Source of the DNA: VXYL01 sp963666465
GTDB lineage: Bacteria > Pseudomonadota > Gammaproteobacteria > Pseudomonadales > Azotimanducaceae
Direction of reading: 5' to 3'
Length of the DNA: 64,000 nt
Assembly (NCBI GenBank): GCA_963666465.1
Contig: OY762824.1
Span: 4,712,001-4,776,000, forward strand
Positions 55,494 to 64,000 of the stretch are shown here, piece by piece. The notes under the pieces were generated by a model. The model searched no databases. It worked only from the letters and a program-made list of their open reading frames with translations, and was not told the origin of the DNA. Both the position numbers and the translations under genes were made by a program. How positions within the stretch are numbered: the first letter of the stretch is position 1; every line of letters starts with the position of its first letter.

Positions 55494-56420
55494 TCACAGC
55501 GACAGCGCGCCGGTGACCAGGAGATTCACGAGCGACAGCGGCAGCAGCAGCTTCCAGCCATAGCCCATGAGCTGGTCGTAGCGCGGGCGCGGAATGGCGG
55601 CCCGCAGCAGGATGAAGAAGTTGACGAAGAAGAACACCTTGGCGGCGAACCAGAACACCGGTGGCAGGAAGTCGAGGAAGCCCAGGAACGCCGGCGCCTT
55701 CCAGCCGCCGAAGAAGAGCAGCGCAATCATGCAGGAGGTGACGATCAGCGCCACGTACTCCGCCGCCATGATGAGGCCGAACTTCATGCCGGAGTATTCG
55801 GTGTGGAAGCCGGCGGTGAGCTCGTGCTCCGCCTCCGGCAGGTCGAACGGCAGGCGATGGGATTCGGCCAGCCCGGCGATCATGAAGATGAAGAAGCCGA
55901 CGAGCTGGGGAATCACGAACCAGAGACCCTCCTGGGCCTCGACGATGTCCACGAGGCTGAACGAGCCAGCGTGGATCACCACCCCCATGATGGACAGCCC
56001 CATGAAGACCTCGTAGGTCACCATCTGCGCCGCCGCCCGCAGCGAGCCGAGCAGCGCGTACTTGTTGTTGCTGGCGAAACCGGCCAGGAGCACGCCATAG
56101 ACCGCCAGCGACGACATGGCGAGGAACCAGAGCAGGGCGATGTTGACGTCGACGATCCACCAGTCCGGCGCGAACGGGATCACGGCCAGCGCCATCAACA
56201 TGGCGCCCGCCACCACCGCCGGCGCCAGCACGAAGAGGGTGCGGTCGCCGAACGGGGGCACCCAGTCGTCCTTGGTGAGGAGCTTGATGGCGTCGGCCAC
56301 CGCTTGCAGGACGCCGAACCAGCCGACCCGGTTGGGCCCCAGCCGATCCTGCCACCAGCCGAGCAGGCGCCGCTCCCACCAGACGAGGAACAGCGCGCCC
56401 ACCAGCGTGCCGACCGCCAC
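55494..56420 (-). CDS. nuoH: NADH-quinone oxidoreductase subunit H
   Basis: 308 residues from the GTG at 56420. NuoH forms much of the quinone channel. RLGPNRVGWFGVLQAVADAIKLL, EHELTAGFHTEYSGMKFG and RAAIPRPRYDQLMGYGWK are conserved. The first membrane helix is incomplete at this start. The same frame continues upstream as IIFGFDINWSYLLILPV to an ATC at 56468, which has GAGAGAG in front and would give 324 residues, close to the usual 325. There is no ATG/GTG/TTG there, so a non-standard start or a base error is likely. Confidence 0.93.
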   Translation of the reverse strand: MAVGTLVGALFLVWWERRLLGWWQDRLGPNRVGWFGVLQAVADAIKLLTKDDWVPPFGDRTLFVLAPAVVAGAMLMALAVIPFAPDWWIVDVNIALLWFLAMSSLAVYGVLLAGFASNNKYALLGSLRAAAQMVTYEVFMGLSIMGVVIHAGSFSLVDIVEAQEGLWFVIPQLVGFFIFMIAGLAESHRLPFDLPEAEHELTAGFHTEYSGMKFGLIMAAEYVALIVTSCMIALLFFGGWKAPAFLGFLDFLPPVFWFAAKVFFFVNFFILLRAAIPRPRYDQLMGYGWKLLLPLSLVNLLVTGALSL

Positions 56421-56493
56421 GGGCAGGATGAGCAGGTAGCTCCAGTTGATGTCGAATCCGAAGATGATGGTCGTCTCTCTCGTGCTGCGCGCC

Positions 56494-59220
56494 CTAGCCC
56501 CGCGCGATCACGTCGGCGTTGGCGGCTGGCGGCGGCGTGTAGTCCGGGTCGCGCTCGATGCTGGCGGATGCGCCCATGAGCGGCGGCGTGTCCGGCAGCC
56601 CTTGCGCCAGCGCCACCACGCCTTCCGGCATGTCGGCGTCGATGCGTGCCGCCGCGCTGGCGCTCCATCCCTGCACCCGCACGCCGTCGCCGGTGGCGAT
56701 GCCGAGCCGCTTGGCGTCGGCGGGATTCAGCAGCGCATGCGCCGTTGGCATCCGCTCCTGGATGGGAGGGGATGCTGCGGAAAGTTCGTCGCCGCCGAAA
56801 ACATGGGTGATGCGAGCGGTCACGAGGGCGTCGTTGGCGGGGGCCTTGGCGGGCGGCTCGCGAAAGCGTTGCGCCAGGCCGTCCGCAGAGTCGTTGGTCT
56901 CGAACAGGCGCACGCCCGGATCGCCACCGGCCAACGCGCCGTTCACCTCCTGCTGGAACTTGAACACCGACTGGTTGGAGTTCCAGCCCGGCGTCCAGAC
57001 ATAGGGCACCGTGGCGCCGTCCTGCTGGCCCAGGTTCTGGCCTTCCATGGACCACGAGAACGGCGTCTCTTCGTCCACTGCGGTCTTGGGTTCGTGGATG
57101 TTGACGTCGGCGCGCATGGCGGTGCGACCGCTGTAGCGATGCGGCTGGCGCGGAATCTTGGTCTGGCCTTCGACGCGGTAGTCGGGCGGCGGCGCGACTT
57201 CGGCCAGGGGGGCGAAGGCGCCGTTGGCGCAGGCCGCGGCCAGGTCGTTGAAGTCGTCCCATGCCGCGTCGCGGCCGAGAGCCCGCGCAAGGTGGCTGAG
57301 CCAGCGCCAGCTTGGCGCCACCTCGTCTTTGGGCCGGAAGACTTGATAGAAGCGCTGGGCGCGGCCTTCGTAGTTGACGGAAGTGCCGGTCTGTTCGGCG
57401 TAGGAGGCGGCCGGCAGCACCGCGCTGGCAGCTTCGGCGGTGGGGGTCTCGAGCACGTCGAGGACGATGGCGCCGCTTGCGTCGATGGCGTCGGCTGCGG
57501 CGCGACGGTAGAGGTCGTTCTCCAGCACGATGGCGCGGGCGCCGTTCATGCCCTCCTTCATGCCTTCCAGGGCGGCGGCGAGGGAGAGCCCGCCGCCGAG
57601 CATGGCGGCGCCGTAGCTGTTCGCCTCCGAGGCGACGATGGCGAGCCGGGCGTCTGCGCCTTGGCCCTTGAGCGCCCAGGCGATGTTGGCCGCTGCCTGC
57701 ACCATTGCCGGGTCGCGGGCTTCGGTGCCGGAGATGATGACCGGGCGCCTGGCGGCGGCGAGGGCCTTGGCGGCTCCCTGCACGAAATCGGAATCCTCGC
57801 CAGCGGCGAACGATGCGTCGATGGCGTGGGCGATGGCGAAGCCGGCGCGGGCGATGTCCTGCGGCGCGGCGCGGCTGGTGGCGGTGGCGATGTCGTCGAT
57901 GCGCGTGGGCGCGACGGTGGCGACGAAGAGCGGGCTCTTCGCGTGCTGGCCGTGGCCTCGCACGCCCGCGTCCTGCCAGTCCGGGATGCCGGCGTCGCTT
58001 GCCATGTCGAAGGTGACGGCGCGCGCTGCCTGACGCACCGCCAGCGCGATGCGGGCGGCGGTGTTGGAGATGTCTTCGCCGAGCACGACAACGGCGTCGG
58101 CGGCTTCGATGTCCTTGATGGTGGGGGCGGCGACGTTGCCTTGGCGATAGGCCTCGAGCGCGGTGGCAAGGGCGGCGGCTTCGTCGTCGGCGAGGCCTGG
58201 GCAGAAGTTCTCCTCGCCCACGAGTTGCCTGAGGGCGAAGTTGGCTTCGAGGGACGCCCTCGGCGAGCCGATGCCGATGAGGCGGTCGGCATTGCCGAGC
58301 CGCCTGGCGAGTTCGTCGATGGCGGTGTCGCCGTCCACGGCGTCGAAGACTCCGGCCTCGACGTCGTGCAGGCCGGCGTGGCGGATGCGGCGGTCGCTGT
58401 TGACGTAGTGCGAGCCGTAGCGGCCGCGATCGCAGAGGAAGTAGCCGTTCAGCTCGCCGTGGTAGCGGTTGTGGACGCGCCTGAGCACTCCGTAGCGCTC
58501 GGCGGGGAAGGTGTTGCAGCCGACCGCGCAGCCCGGACAGACGGAGGGGGCGGATTGCAGATCCCACTTGCGGGTGTAGTGCTTGGAGAAGGGCTTGTCG
58601 GTGAACACGCCAGTGGGACAGACTTCCACCAGATTGCCGGCGAACTCGCTTTCGAGCACGCCGTCCTCCTTGCGGCCGAAGAACATGCGCGCGCGGGAGC
58701 CAAAGGCGTCGAGATCCGTGCCGCCGGCGTAGTCGCGGTAGTAGCGCACGCAGCGGTAGCAGGTGATGCAGCGGTTCATCTCATGGCCGATGAAGGGGCC
58801 GAGATACTGGTTGCGCCACGTGCGCTTGGCGCCCCGATAGCGGCGCATGGAATGACCGGTCATCACGGTCATGTCCTGCAAGTGGCACTCGCCGCCTTCC
58901 TCGCACACCGGACAATCGTGCGGATGGTTCTCCATCAGCCACTCGATCACCTGCCTGCGGAAGTCGGATGCGAACGGCGCCTGCAGCGACACGCGCATGC
59001 CGTCGCGCACCGGCATCATGCAGGCCATCTGCAACCGCCCGCGCTCGTCGTCCTCGTCCGAGTACTCGATGACGGCGCAGAGCCGACACGAACCCACCGA
59101 ACCCATCGCCGGATGCCAGCAGAAATAAGGAAGATCCAAACGCTCCGACAACACCGCCTGAAGGAGGTTGTCGCCGTCCTTCAGCTCGTAGCGCGCCCCA
59201 TCGATGTTGACTGACGCCAT
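56494..59220 (-). CDS. nuoG: NADH-quinone oxidoreductase subunit G
   Basis: 908 residues from ATG 59220. Binds 2Fe-2S N1b (YFCWHPAMGSVGSCRLC), 4Fe-4S N5 (HPHDCPVCEEGGECHLQD) and N4 (CITCYRC...CPTG), plus the N7-type motif CPGCAVGCNT seen in E. coli-like NuoG. A molybdopterin-oxidoreductase-like domain fills the rest. First gene of the nuoG-H-I-J-K-L-M-N run; nuoA-F are not upstream. The open frame beyond 59220 is not used because MASVNIDGARYELKDG is the family start. Confidence 0.96.
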   Translation of the reverse strand: MASVNIDGARYELKDGDNLLQAVLSERLDLPYFCWHPAMGSVGSCRLCAVIEYSDEDDERGRLQMACMMPVRDGMRVSLQAPFASDFRRQVIEWLMENHPHDCPVCEEGGECHLQDMTVMTGHSMRRYRGAKRTWRNQYLGPFIGHEMNRCITCYRCVRYYRDYAGGTDLDAFGSRARMFFGRKEDGVLESEFAGNLVEVCPTGVFTDKPFSKHYTRKWDLQSAPSVCPGCAVGCNTFPAERYGVLRRVHNRYHGELNGYFLCDRGRYGSHYVNSDRRIRHAGLHDVEAGVFDAVDGDTAIDELARRLGNADRLIGIGSPRASLEANFALRQLVGEENFCPGLADDEAAALATALEAYRQGNVAAPTIKDIEAADAVVVLGEDISNTAARIALAVRQAARAVTFDMASDAGIPDWQDAGVRGHGQHAKSPLFVATVAPTRIDDIATATSRAAPQDIARAGFAIAHAIDASFAAGEDSDFVQGAAKALAAARRPVIISGTEARDPAMVQAAANIAWALKGQGADARLAIVASEANSYGAAMLGGGLSLAAALEGMKEGMNGARAIVLENDLYRRAAADAIDASGAIVLDVLETPTAEAASAVLPAASYAEQTGTSVNYEGRAQRFYQVFRPKDEVAPSWRWLSHLARALGRDAAWDDFNDLAAACANGAFAPLAEVAPPPDYRVEGQTKIPRQPHRYSGRTAMRADVNIHEPKTAVDEETPFSWSMEGQNLGQQDGATVPYVWTPGWNSNQSVFKFQQEVNGALAGGDPGVRLFETNDSADGLAQRFREPPAKAPANDALVTARITHVFGGDELSAASPPIQERMPTAHALLNPADAKRLGIATGDGVRVQGWSASAAARIDADMPEGVVALAQGLPDTPPLMGASASIERDPDYTPPPAANADVIARG

Positions 59221-59518
59221 CCGCCCGCTTGCCCCTGACCGTCCCACAAGCTCGCTTCGGTGCTGCCCCAAAGCGATCGCGTCCCGAGCGGAAGACGCCG
59301 CAAAAAAACGCGGCGCGAACCATACCCCCTTACCGCCGGACGGCGCAAGGAAAGCCGGGCCTTTTCTTTCGTTGCCGCCATCGATGGCCGCGTCACTTCG
59401 CAGTTGGTTGAGTTGCGTTTGTTGCCTCGAGGCCAATGCCCGTTGGAGGGGCTGCGCGCCCGCTGGGTTGATGGCCGGCAGGATGCCCCCCAGTGAGTGT
59501 GGAGGCTTTCGGCAGTTG

Positions 59519-59879
59519 TGCGTCGGGGGGGGAGTGTCTCATGTGCGTCGGGGGGGGAGTGTCTCACTTTGAATTTGCCTAAACGTGGCGCATGGCCGTT
59601 CGCAACCGGCGACTGCGTCGATTTGCCTGCCGGGGCCGCTCCGGGGGGAGGGCGTCCCGCTCTCCATGCGCGCCGTCAGGCGCGTCCTCCCTGCACATGT
59701 CGCGATGTGCCCTGCGCGCCCTTGCGGGCGCGGCGCGCCTTGCGGCGCGATGGAGGGCGGGACGCCCTCCCCCCGGGGGACGGCACCAGACACTGCACAA
59801 GCCAAGGTGAGACACTACCTGGATCACACCCTCCACGGAGGCAGGGCGGGGTAGTGTCTCGCTTTGCGTCGGGGCTTCC
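59519..59879. mobile_element. MITE copy B (265 bp) with rearranged ends
   Basis: The core element runs 59555-59819 with terminal repeats GGGAGTGTCTCACTTT and AAGGTGAGACACTACC, each one base off the perfect ends of copy A. Its centre has an extra GC palindrome block with GGAGGGCGTCCCGC and GGAGGGCGGGACGCCCTCC. The left end is partly duplicated in tandem (TGCGTCGGGGGGGGAGTGTC at 59519 and again at 59543), and another end-like GGTAGTGTCTCGCTTT follows near 59855. No flanking target duplication is visible. The remaining gap 59221-59518 holds a REP-like GGCAGGATGCCCC at 59473 and no gene. Confidence 0.8.
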
Positions 59880-59921
59880 GTTGGCTTTTGCGAGGCGTTT
59901 TCGAGTAGGCTTGCTGGCCGT

Positions 59922-62813
59922 ATGTTATCCCGTCTGGTCAGAAGTGCCGCCTTCGGCGGCTTGGCTGTTTGCGCGCTTGCGTTTTCTGTGCAGGGGGCGC
60001 TTGCGGGCAGTGCGCCAGCCGGGCGCGGGTCGGTGGTTTTCGGCAGTTGGCTGACGCCGCGCTTTGCCGAGGCGGCAAGGGCTCGGGTGACCGCGGCCCT
60101 AGGGGTCGAATGCCGGATCGTGCGGGTTCGGCTCGACGGCCAGTTGTTCCATCGCCTGATGTCCCCGGCGGCGGACGAAGCGGCGGCGCGGGCGCTGGCG
60201 GATCGTGCCCAGACGACCGGCTTCGGCGCCTGGTATCTCGCACAGGCGCCTGCCGCGCCCGAAGCCATCGCCGACAACTGTCGCTGTGAGGACGAGACCG
60301 AGCAAGCGGCTGTGGTGACGGCCGATCCGGCTCCCGAGCCTGCCTCGGAGACGCTCGCCGATGCCGTGGCCGCCGAGCCGCCTGCCGAGGGCGACCCCAA
60401 CTGGCGGCTCAGGCTCAAGGCCACGGGCGATGTGGAAGGCGCCATCGACGTCGCGTACCGCAACGATGCCGACATCCGCCTGGACGGCCGGGTGGACGAA
60501 GCGGTCTGGCAGAACCTCGAAGGCCACGACAACATGCTGGTGAGCGAGCCCGACACCCTCGTGGACACGTCCTACGCCACCGTCAGCCGCTTCTTCTACA
60601 CCGACAAGGGGCTTTATGTCTCGGCGGTGATGGAGCAGCCAACCGACACCCTCATCACCCGTCTCTCGGCGCGGGATCAGTACATCAACCGCGACCAGTT
60701 CGGCGTGGCCCTCGACACCAGCGGCAACGGCCTCTACGGCTATTGGTTCATGGTGAACCTCGGCGGTTCGGTGCAGGACGGCAAGGTGCTGCCGGAATAC
60801 ACCATGACCGAGCAGTGGGATGGCCCGTGGGAAGCCGCCACCGCCGAAACCGACACCGGCTGGAGTGCCGAGATGTTCCTGCCGTGGTCCATGATGGCCA
60901 TGCCGCCCGGCAACGGCGAGCGTGCCATGGGCGTCTGGCTGAAGCGGCAGGTGGCGCATCTCGACGAGACCTGGAGCTGGCCGGCGCTGCCTCGCACGGG
61001 CGGGCGGTTCATCTCCGGCCTGCAGCCGGTGACCCTGCCGGGCGTGCAGCCGACACAGCAGATCGCAGCATTTCCCTACGTCTCCGGTACCGTGGATCAG
61101 ATGTCGGAGGATCAGCGCGCCCGCGCCGGGGTCGATTTCGCCTATCGCCCGTCACCCAATCTTCAGCTCACCGCGACGCTGAACCCGGACTTCGGCGCGG
61201 TGGAGTCGGACGACGTGGTGGTGAACCTCAGCGCCTACGAGACCTTCTTCCCGGAGAAGCGGCAGTTCTTCCTGGAAGGCAACGAGGTGTTCTTCACCTC
61301 GCCCAGGGCAGACGTGAACCGCTACCGCGGCCCGCAAGGCAGCGGCGCAAGGGCAACGCCGTCCACCTTCACGCCGGAACCCACCACCCTCATCAACACC
61401 CGGCGCATCGGCGGCGCGGCACGGCAACTCGTCAACGACCTGCCGGACGGCATCGAGATCGGCGGGGTGGAGCGCAGCAAGCCCACCGACCTTCTCGGCG
61501 CCGCCAAGCTCGTGGGGCAGGCTGCCGGCCTGCGCTTCGGCGTGCTCGGCGCGATGGAGGACGATGTGGTCCTGCGCGGAACCGACGAAACCGGCGCGGA
61601 TGTCGAGTGGGAGGGCGAGGGGCGCGACTTTGGCGTCGTGCGGGCGTTGTACGAACAGACCGGCAGCGGCCGGCGTTCCATCGGCTACATGGGCACGATG
61701 GTCAATCTGCCCGGCGAGCGGGACCCGGCCATCGTTCACGGCATCGACGCCCACACCCTGTCCGCACGCGGGCGGCTGAGCTGGGACGGCCAGTATGTGT
61801 ACAGCTACGCGCCGCCGAACGACCGCGACGATTCCGCCGTCACCGGCCACGGCATCTACAACGACTTCCAGTTCTTCCAGCGCCGCGGGCTCATCCACAG
61901 CGGCGCGCTCGACTACATCGACCGGGACCTGTCCATGCGCGCGCTCGGCTTCATCGGCCGCAACGACGCCATCGTCGCCCGCTACGGCATCATCCGCTAC
62001 GTCAACCTCAAGCGCTTCCGACAGATTCGCAATTCGCTGTTCTTCAGCGGCCAGACCAACGTCGATGGCTTCGCCAATCGCCTCGGCATCTTCTCCAGTC
62101 ATTCGCTGATGTTCAACAACAGTTCCGAGGTGAAGGCGTATCTCAACTACTTCCCGTCGCGTTGGGATGATCTCAACAGTCGCGGCAACGGCATGTTCAA
62201 GGTGAAGGGGCGGCTGTTCACGCAGATCGGCTTCGGCACCGACACCGCCAAGCCGTTCTCCTGGAGCGGCACCATCACCGCCGATCAGGAGGAGCTCGGC
62301 GGGCGCTCGTTCGGCTCCGACTTCGGCATCACCTACAAGCCCATCGACCGGCTGTCGCTCGACTTCGACGTGCGCTACATGCGCCGCGACGGCTGGCTGC
62401 TGCACAGCGGCGACCGCAGGTTCACCACCTATTCCACCAGCGACGTGCAGCCCATCATCAAGGCGGACTTCTTCTTCACGGCGCGGCACCAACTGCGGCT
62501 GACGCTGCAATGGGCGGGGATCGACGCGGAGGATCTGGACTACCTCGAAGTGCCGGAGAGCGAAGGTTGGCTGGTGCCTCGGACCGAGATGCCGGAAGAC
62601 GGCGCCGAGGACTTCACCATCTCGCGCCTGACCGGGCAGTTCCGCTATCGCTGGGAGATCGGGCCGCTGTCGGACCTGTTCGTGGTCTATACCCGCGGCT
62701 CCAATCTCGTCCGCGAGGCTGGCTACGACTTCGGCGAACTCTTCACCGATGCCCTGCGCGAGCCCATCGTCGATGCCATGGTGGTGAAGCTCCGCTATCG
62801 CTTCGGCTCTTGA
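59922..62813 (+). CDS. Outer-membrane protein: SPOR-like + CBM9-like + DUF5916 beta-barrel
   Basis: 963 residues with a signal peptide (GGLAVCALAFSVQGALAGS). Residues about 35-115 look like a SPOR-type repeat (GSVVFGSWLTPRFAEAARARV ... AWYLAQ). An Ala/Pro/Glu linker leads to a carbohydrate-binding-module-9-like domain (IRLDGRVDEAVWQNLE, ISRLSARDQYINRDQFGVALDT). From about 400 comes a DUF5916-type barrel (NPDFGAVESDDVVVNLSAYETFFPEKRQFFLEG), ending in VMVKLRYRFGS-like VVKLRYRFGS with terminal aromatic pattern. Probably an outer-membrane channel or receptor for a carbohydrate or peptide. Function unproven. Confidence 0.85.
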   Translation: MLSRLVRSAAFGGLAVCALAFSVQGALAGSAPAGRGSVVFGSWLTPRFAEAARARVTAALGVECRIVRVRLDGQLFHRLMSPAADEAAARALADRAQTTGFGAWYLAQAPAAPEAIADNCRCEDETEQAAVVTADPAPEPASETLADAVAAEPPAEGDPNWRLRLKATGDVEGAIDVAYRNDADIRLDGRVDEAVWQNLEGHDNMLVSEPDTLVDTSYATVSRFFYTDKGLYVSAVMEQPTDTLITRLSARDQYINRDQFGVALDTSGNGLYGYWFMVNLGGSVQDGKVLPEYTMTEQWDGPWEAATAETDTGWSAEMFLPWSMMAMPPGNGERAMGVWLKRQVAHLDETWSWPALPRTGGRFISGLQPVTLPGVQPTQQIAAFPYVSGTVDQMSEDQRARAGVDFAYRPSPNLQLTATLNPDFGAVESDDVVVNLSAYETFFPEKRQFFLEGNEVFFTSPRADVNRYRGPQGSGARATPSTFTPEPTTLINTRRIGGAARQLVNDLPDGIEIGGVERSKPTDLLGAAKLVGQAAGLRFGVLGAMEDDVVLRGTDETGADVEWEGEGRDFGVVRALYEQTGSGRRSIGYMGTMVNLPGERDPAIVHGIDAHTLSARGRLSWDGQYVYSYAPPNDRDDSAVTGHGIYNDFQFFQRRGLIHSGALDYIDRDLSMRALGFIGRNDAIVARYGIIRYVNLKRFRQIRNSLFFSGQTNVDGFANRLGIFSSHSLMFNNSSEVKAYLNYFPSRWDDLNSRGNGMFKVKGRLFTQIGFGTDTAKPFSWSGTITADQEELGGRSFGSDFGITYKPIDRLSLDFDVRYMRRDGWLLHSGDRRFTTYSTSDVQPIIKADFFFTARHQLRLTLQWAGIDAEDLDYLEVPESEGWLVPRTEMPEDGAEDFTISRLTGQFRYRWEIGPLSDLFVVYTRGSNLVREAGYDFGELFTDALREPIVDAMVVKLRYRFGS

Positions 62814-62833
62814 ACGACGTGCCGGCTGGAGCC

Positions 62834-62862
62834 GCCCTCTCTGAAGGGAGGGCATCCTGCCC
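62834..62862. repeat. REP-like palindrome before the DUF427 gene
   Basis: GAAGGGAGGGCATCCTGCCCCCC belongs to the GGGCATCCTGCCC family and is followed by GC-rich CGCGCCC repeats. It lies 20 nt after the DUF5916 gene stop. Confidence 0.6.
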
Positions 62863-62964
62863 CCCAGCCGCGCCCGCCAGCAGTTGCGCACGCAGCTGCC
62901 GACGCGCCCTCCAGGGCGCGCAGGGGCGCGCATTCTCGCCGCAGCCGTAACGAAGGCGTTCGCC

Positions 62965-63504
62965 ATGCCTGCCCCGGACGCCCAGACGCTGCGCCGGCGG
63001 CGGCAGTGGCTTTATCGCGGCCAGACCCGCCCGGCCTTCGCGATCGGGCCGGGGCCCGGCCAAGAATCCGTCTGGGACTATCCGCGCCCGCCCCGAATCG
63101 AGCCGGATCGCCGCCGGGTGAGCGTGTACTGGGGCGAAACCGTGCTGGCTGCCACCCGCTCTGCCGTCCGCGTGCTCGAAACGGCCGGCCCACCCACCTT
63201 CTATCTGCCGCCGGAAGACGTGGCCACCGAACACCTGCGCCCCACGCCGCAAGGAAGCCACTGCGAGTGGAAGGGCAACGCCGCCTTCTTCGATGTCATC
63301 GGCGGCCCGGAACAAGCCGCTTGGACGTATCCCGACCCGTATCCGGAATTCGCGTCCATCGCCGGGTGGTTCGCCTTCTACCCCACCGGCCTCGCATGCC
63401 ATGTGGGCGAGGAGCGCGTCCGCCCGCAACCGGGCGCCTACTACGGCGGCTGGATCACCTCGGAAGTCGTCGGTCCCTTCAAGGGGGGACCCGAATGTCC
63501 CTGA
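62965..63504 (+). CDS. DUF427 domain-containing protein
   Basis: 179 residues. DUF427 landmarks are VSVYWGETVLAATRSAVRVLETAGPPTFYLPPEDV, CEWKGNAAFFDVIGG and AWTYPDPYPEFASIAGWFAFYP. The family is widespread; function unknown. ATG 62965 was chosen by family start; the frame is open to 62884 but that covers repeat DNA. Confidence 0.88.
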   Translation: MPAPDAQTLRRRRQWLYRGQTRPAFAIGPGPGQESVWDYPRPPRIEPDRRRVSVYWGETVLAATRSAVRVLETAGPPTFYLPPEDVATEHLRPTPQGSHCEWKGNAAFFDVIGGPEQAAWTYPDPYPEFASIAGWFAFYPTGLACHVGEERVRPQPGAYYGGWITSEVVGPFKGGPECP

Positions 63505-63569
63505 CGGCGTTTGAGTGGGGAGGTCGCGTTGGCGCATGGTCTAAAGTTTCGGCCACAGGGCGCTGGGCG

Positions 63570-63600
63570 TCTGGAAGGAGAGCATCCTGCCCTATCCTCC
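63570..63600. repeat. REP-like palindrome before the GNAT gene
   Basis: TGGAAGGAGAGCATCCTGCCCTATCCTCCA forms an imperfect inverted repeat of the GGGCATCCTGCCC family, directly in front of the acetyltransferase start. Confidence 0.55.
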
Positions 63601-63614
63601 AGGTTGCACTGCGC

Positions 63615-64000
63615 GTGACGCGGGCAGAGTTGATCGGGCGAGAGTTGATGCGAGGGAAGGGGCCGATCCATCATCGAGACATTGTCGTGTCGCCGCCGGA
63701 AGATCAGGCGATTCCGGAATGTCTCGTGGGGCCCGATGCACAGGAAGCCGACGTTCGGGAGGCGAGGGTCGATGGCCGATTGGCGGGTGCGTATCGAATC
63801 GAGCGAGTGGCGTCAACGCACTTTCGGGTGGTGGCGGCGTGCGTGCTGCCGCCTTGGCGTCGTCGCGGTGTCGGGACGTGGCTGCTGCGCCACGCCATCG
63901 GCCTTGCGGAGTCTCGGGGCGCCAGGGTGATCGACGCCCCGACAGTGGCGGAGGGATTCTTCCGACAGTCGGGATTCGAGCGCGCCGGTTCGCACATGCG
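63615..64000 (+). CDS. GNAT-family N-acetyltransferase (3' end outside window)
   Basis: From GTG 63615 the frame is open to the window end (128 codons). The acetyl-CoA binding motif is VVAACVLPPWRRRGVGTWLLRHA (an R/Q-x-x-G-x-G/A type loop, RRGVGT), followed by LAESRGARVI and EGFFRQSGFERAGSHM, the usual GNAT C-terminal strand. The substrate is unknown. The ribosome-binding site is poor, so a start a few codons later (ATG 63648) is possible. Confidence 0.8.
   Translation, partial: MTRAELIGRELMRGKGPIHHRDIVVSPPEDQAIPECLVGPDAQEADVREARVDGRLAGAYRIERVASTHFRVVAACVLPPWRRRGVGTWLLRHAIGLAESRGARVIDAPTVAEGFFRQSGFERAGSHM

Noticed and set aside
50496..58567. Several long plus- and minus-strand frames across the nuo genes
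   Set aside because: They overlap conserved complex I subunits in other frames and are compositionally biased.

Overview
The window is GC-rich DNA from a bacterium, most probably a gammaproteobacterium. The ribosomal locus runs rpoC(3' part)-...-rpsL-rpsG-fusA-tuf-rpsJ-S10/spc genes-secY-rpmJ-rpsM-rpsK-rpsD-rpoA-rplQ. Having rpsD inside the alpha operon, together with a zinc-free long S14, fits gamma/beta rather than alpha. Intergenic DNA full of small repeats, and several single-base frameshifts, suggest an uncultivated or draft (metagenome-type) genome.

Layout. 1-2497: the 3' part of an SNF2-type helicase and a PIN-domain protein, abutting the last third of rpoC with no rpoC 5' part (island insertion or assembly join). 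2498-3820: rpoC C-terminal part, ending in a hairpin repeat. 3.9-11 kb: an accessory block where rpsL would normally follow: small hypotheticals, a 1685-residue secreted subtilase with FG-GAP repeats, and a PrcB-like lipoprotein. 11.4-31.7 kb: the core translation supercluster, interrupted between tuf and rpsJ by five perfect 88-bp tandem repeats. 32-48.8 kb: scattered metabolic genes, including a methyltransferase, DUF2461, transhydrogenase pntAA-pntAB-pntB, a MaoC-like protein and a CaiB-type CoA transferase. The same stretch holds a sulfite reductase with a broken DUF934 partner, NIPSNAP, enoyl-CoA hydratase, a TauD-type dioxygenase, Uma2, a VOC protein, a frameshifted acyl-CoA dehydrogenase and a nucleotidyltransferase. 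49-59.2 kb: nuoG-nuoN on the minus strand, without nuoA-F. 59.9-64 kb: a SPOR/CBM9/DUF5916 outer-membrane protein, DUF427, and a GNAT acetyltransferase cut by the window end.

The core genes form the translation machinery (ribosomal proteins, EF-G, EF-Tu, RNA polymerase alpha and beta-prime, SecY), membrane energy conversion (complex I arm plus proton-translocating transhydrogenase) and sulfur reduction.

The most distinctive content is non-coding. (i) A 172-bp MITE with 16-bp perfect terminal inverted repeats and an 8-bp target duplication, whose empty target site also exists in this window. (ii) An 88-bp hairpin repeat present as one solitary diverged copy before rpsL and as a 5x array before rpsJ, with a compensatory base-pair change. 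(iii) A roughly 110-bp repeat that begins at the stop codon of both rpoC and an enoyl-CoA hydratase gene. (iv) A REP-like palindrome (GGGCATCCTGCCC core) at about a dozen intergenic places.
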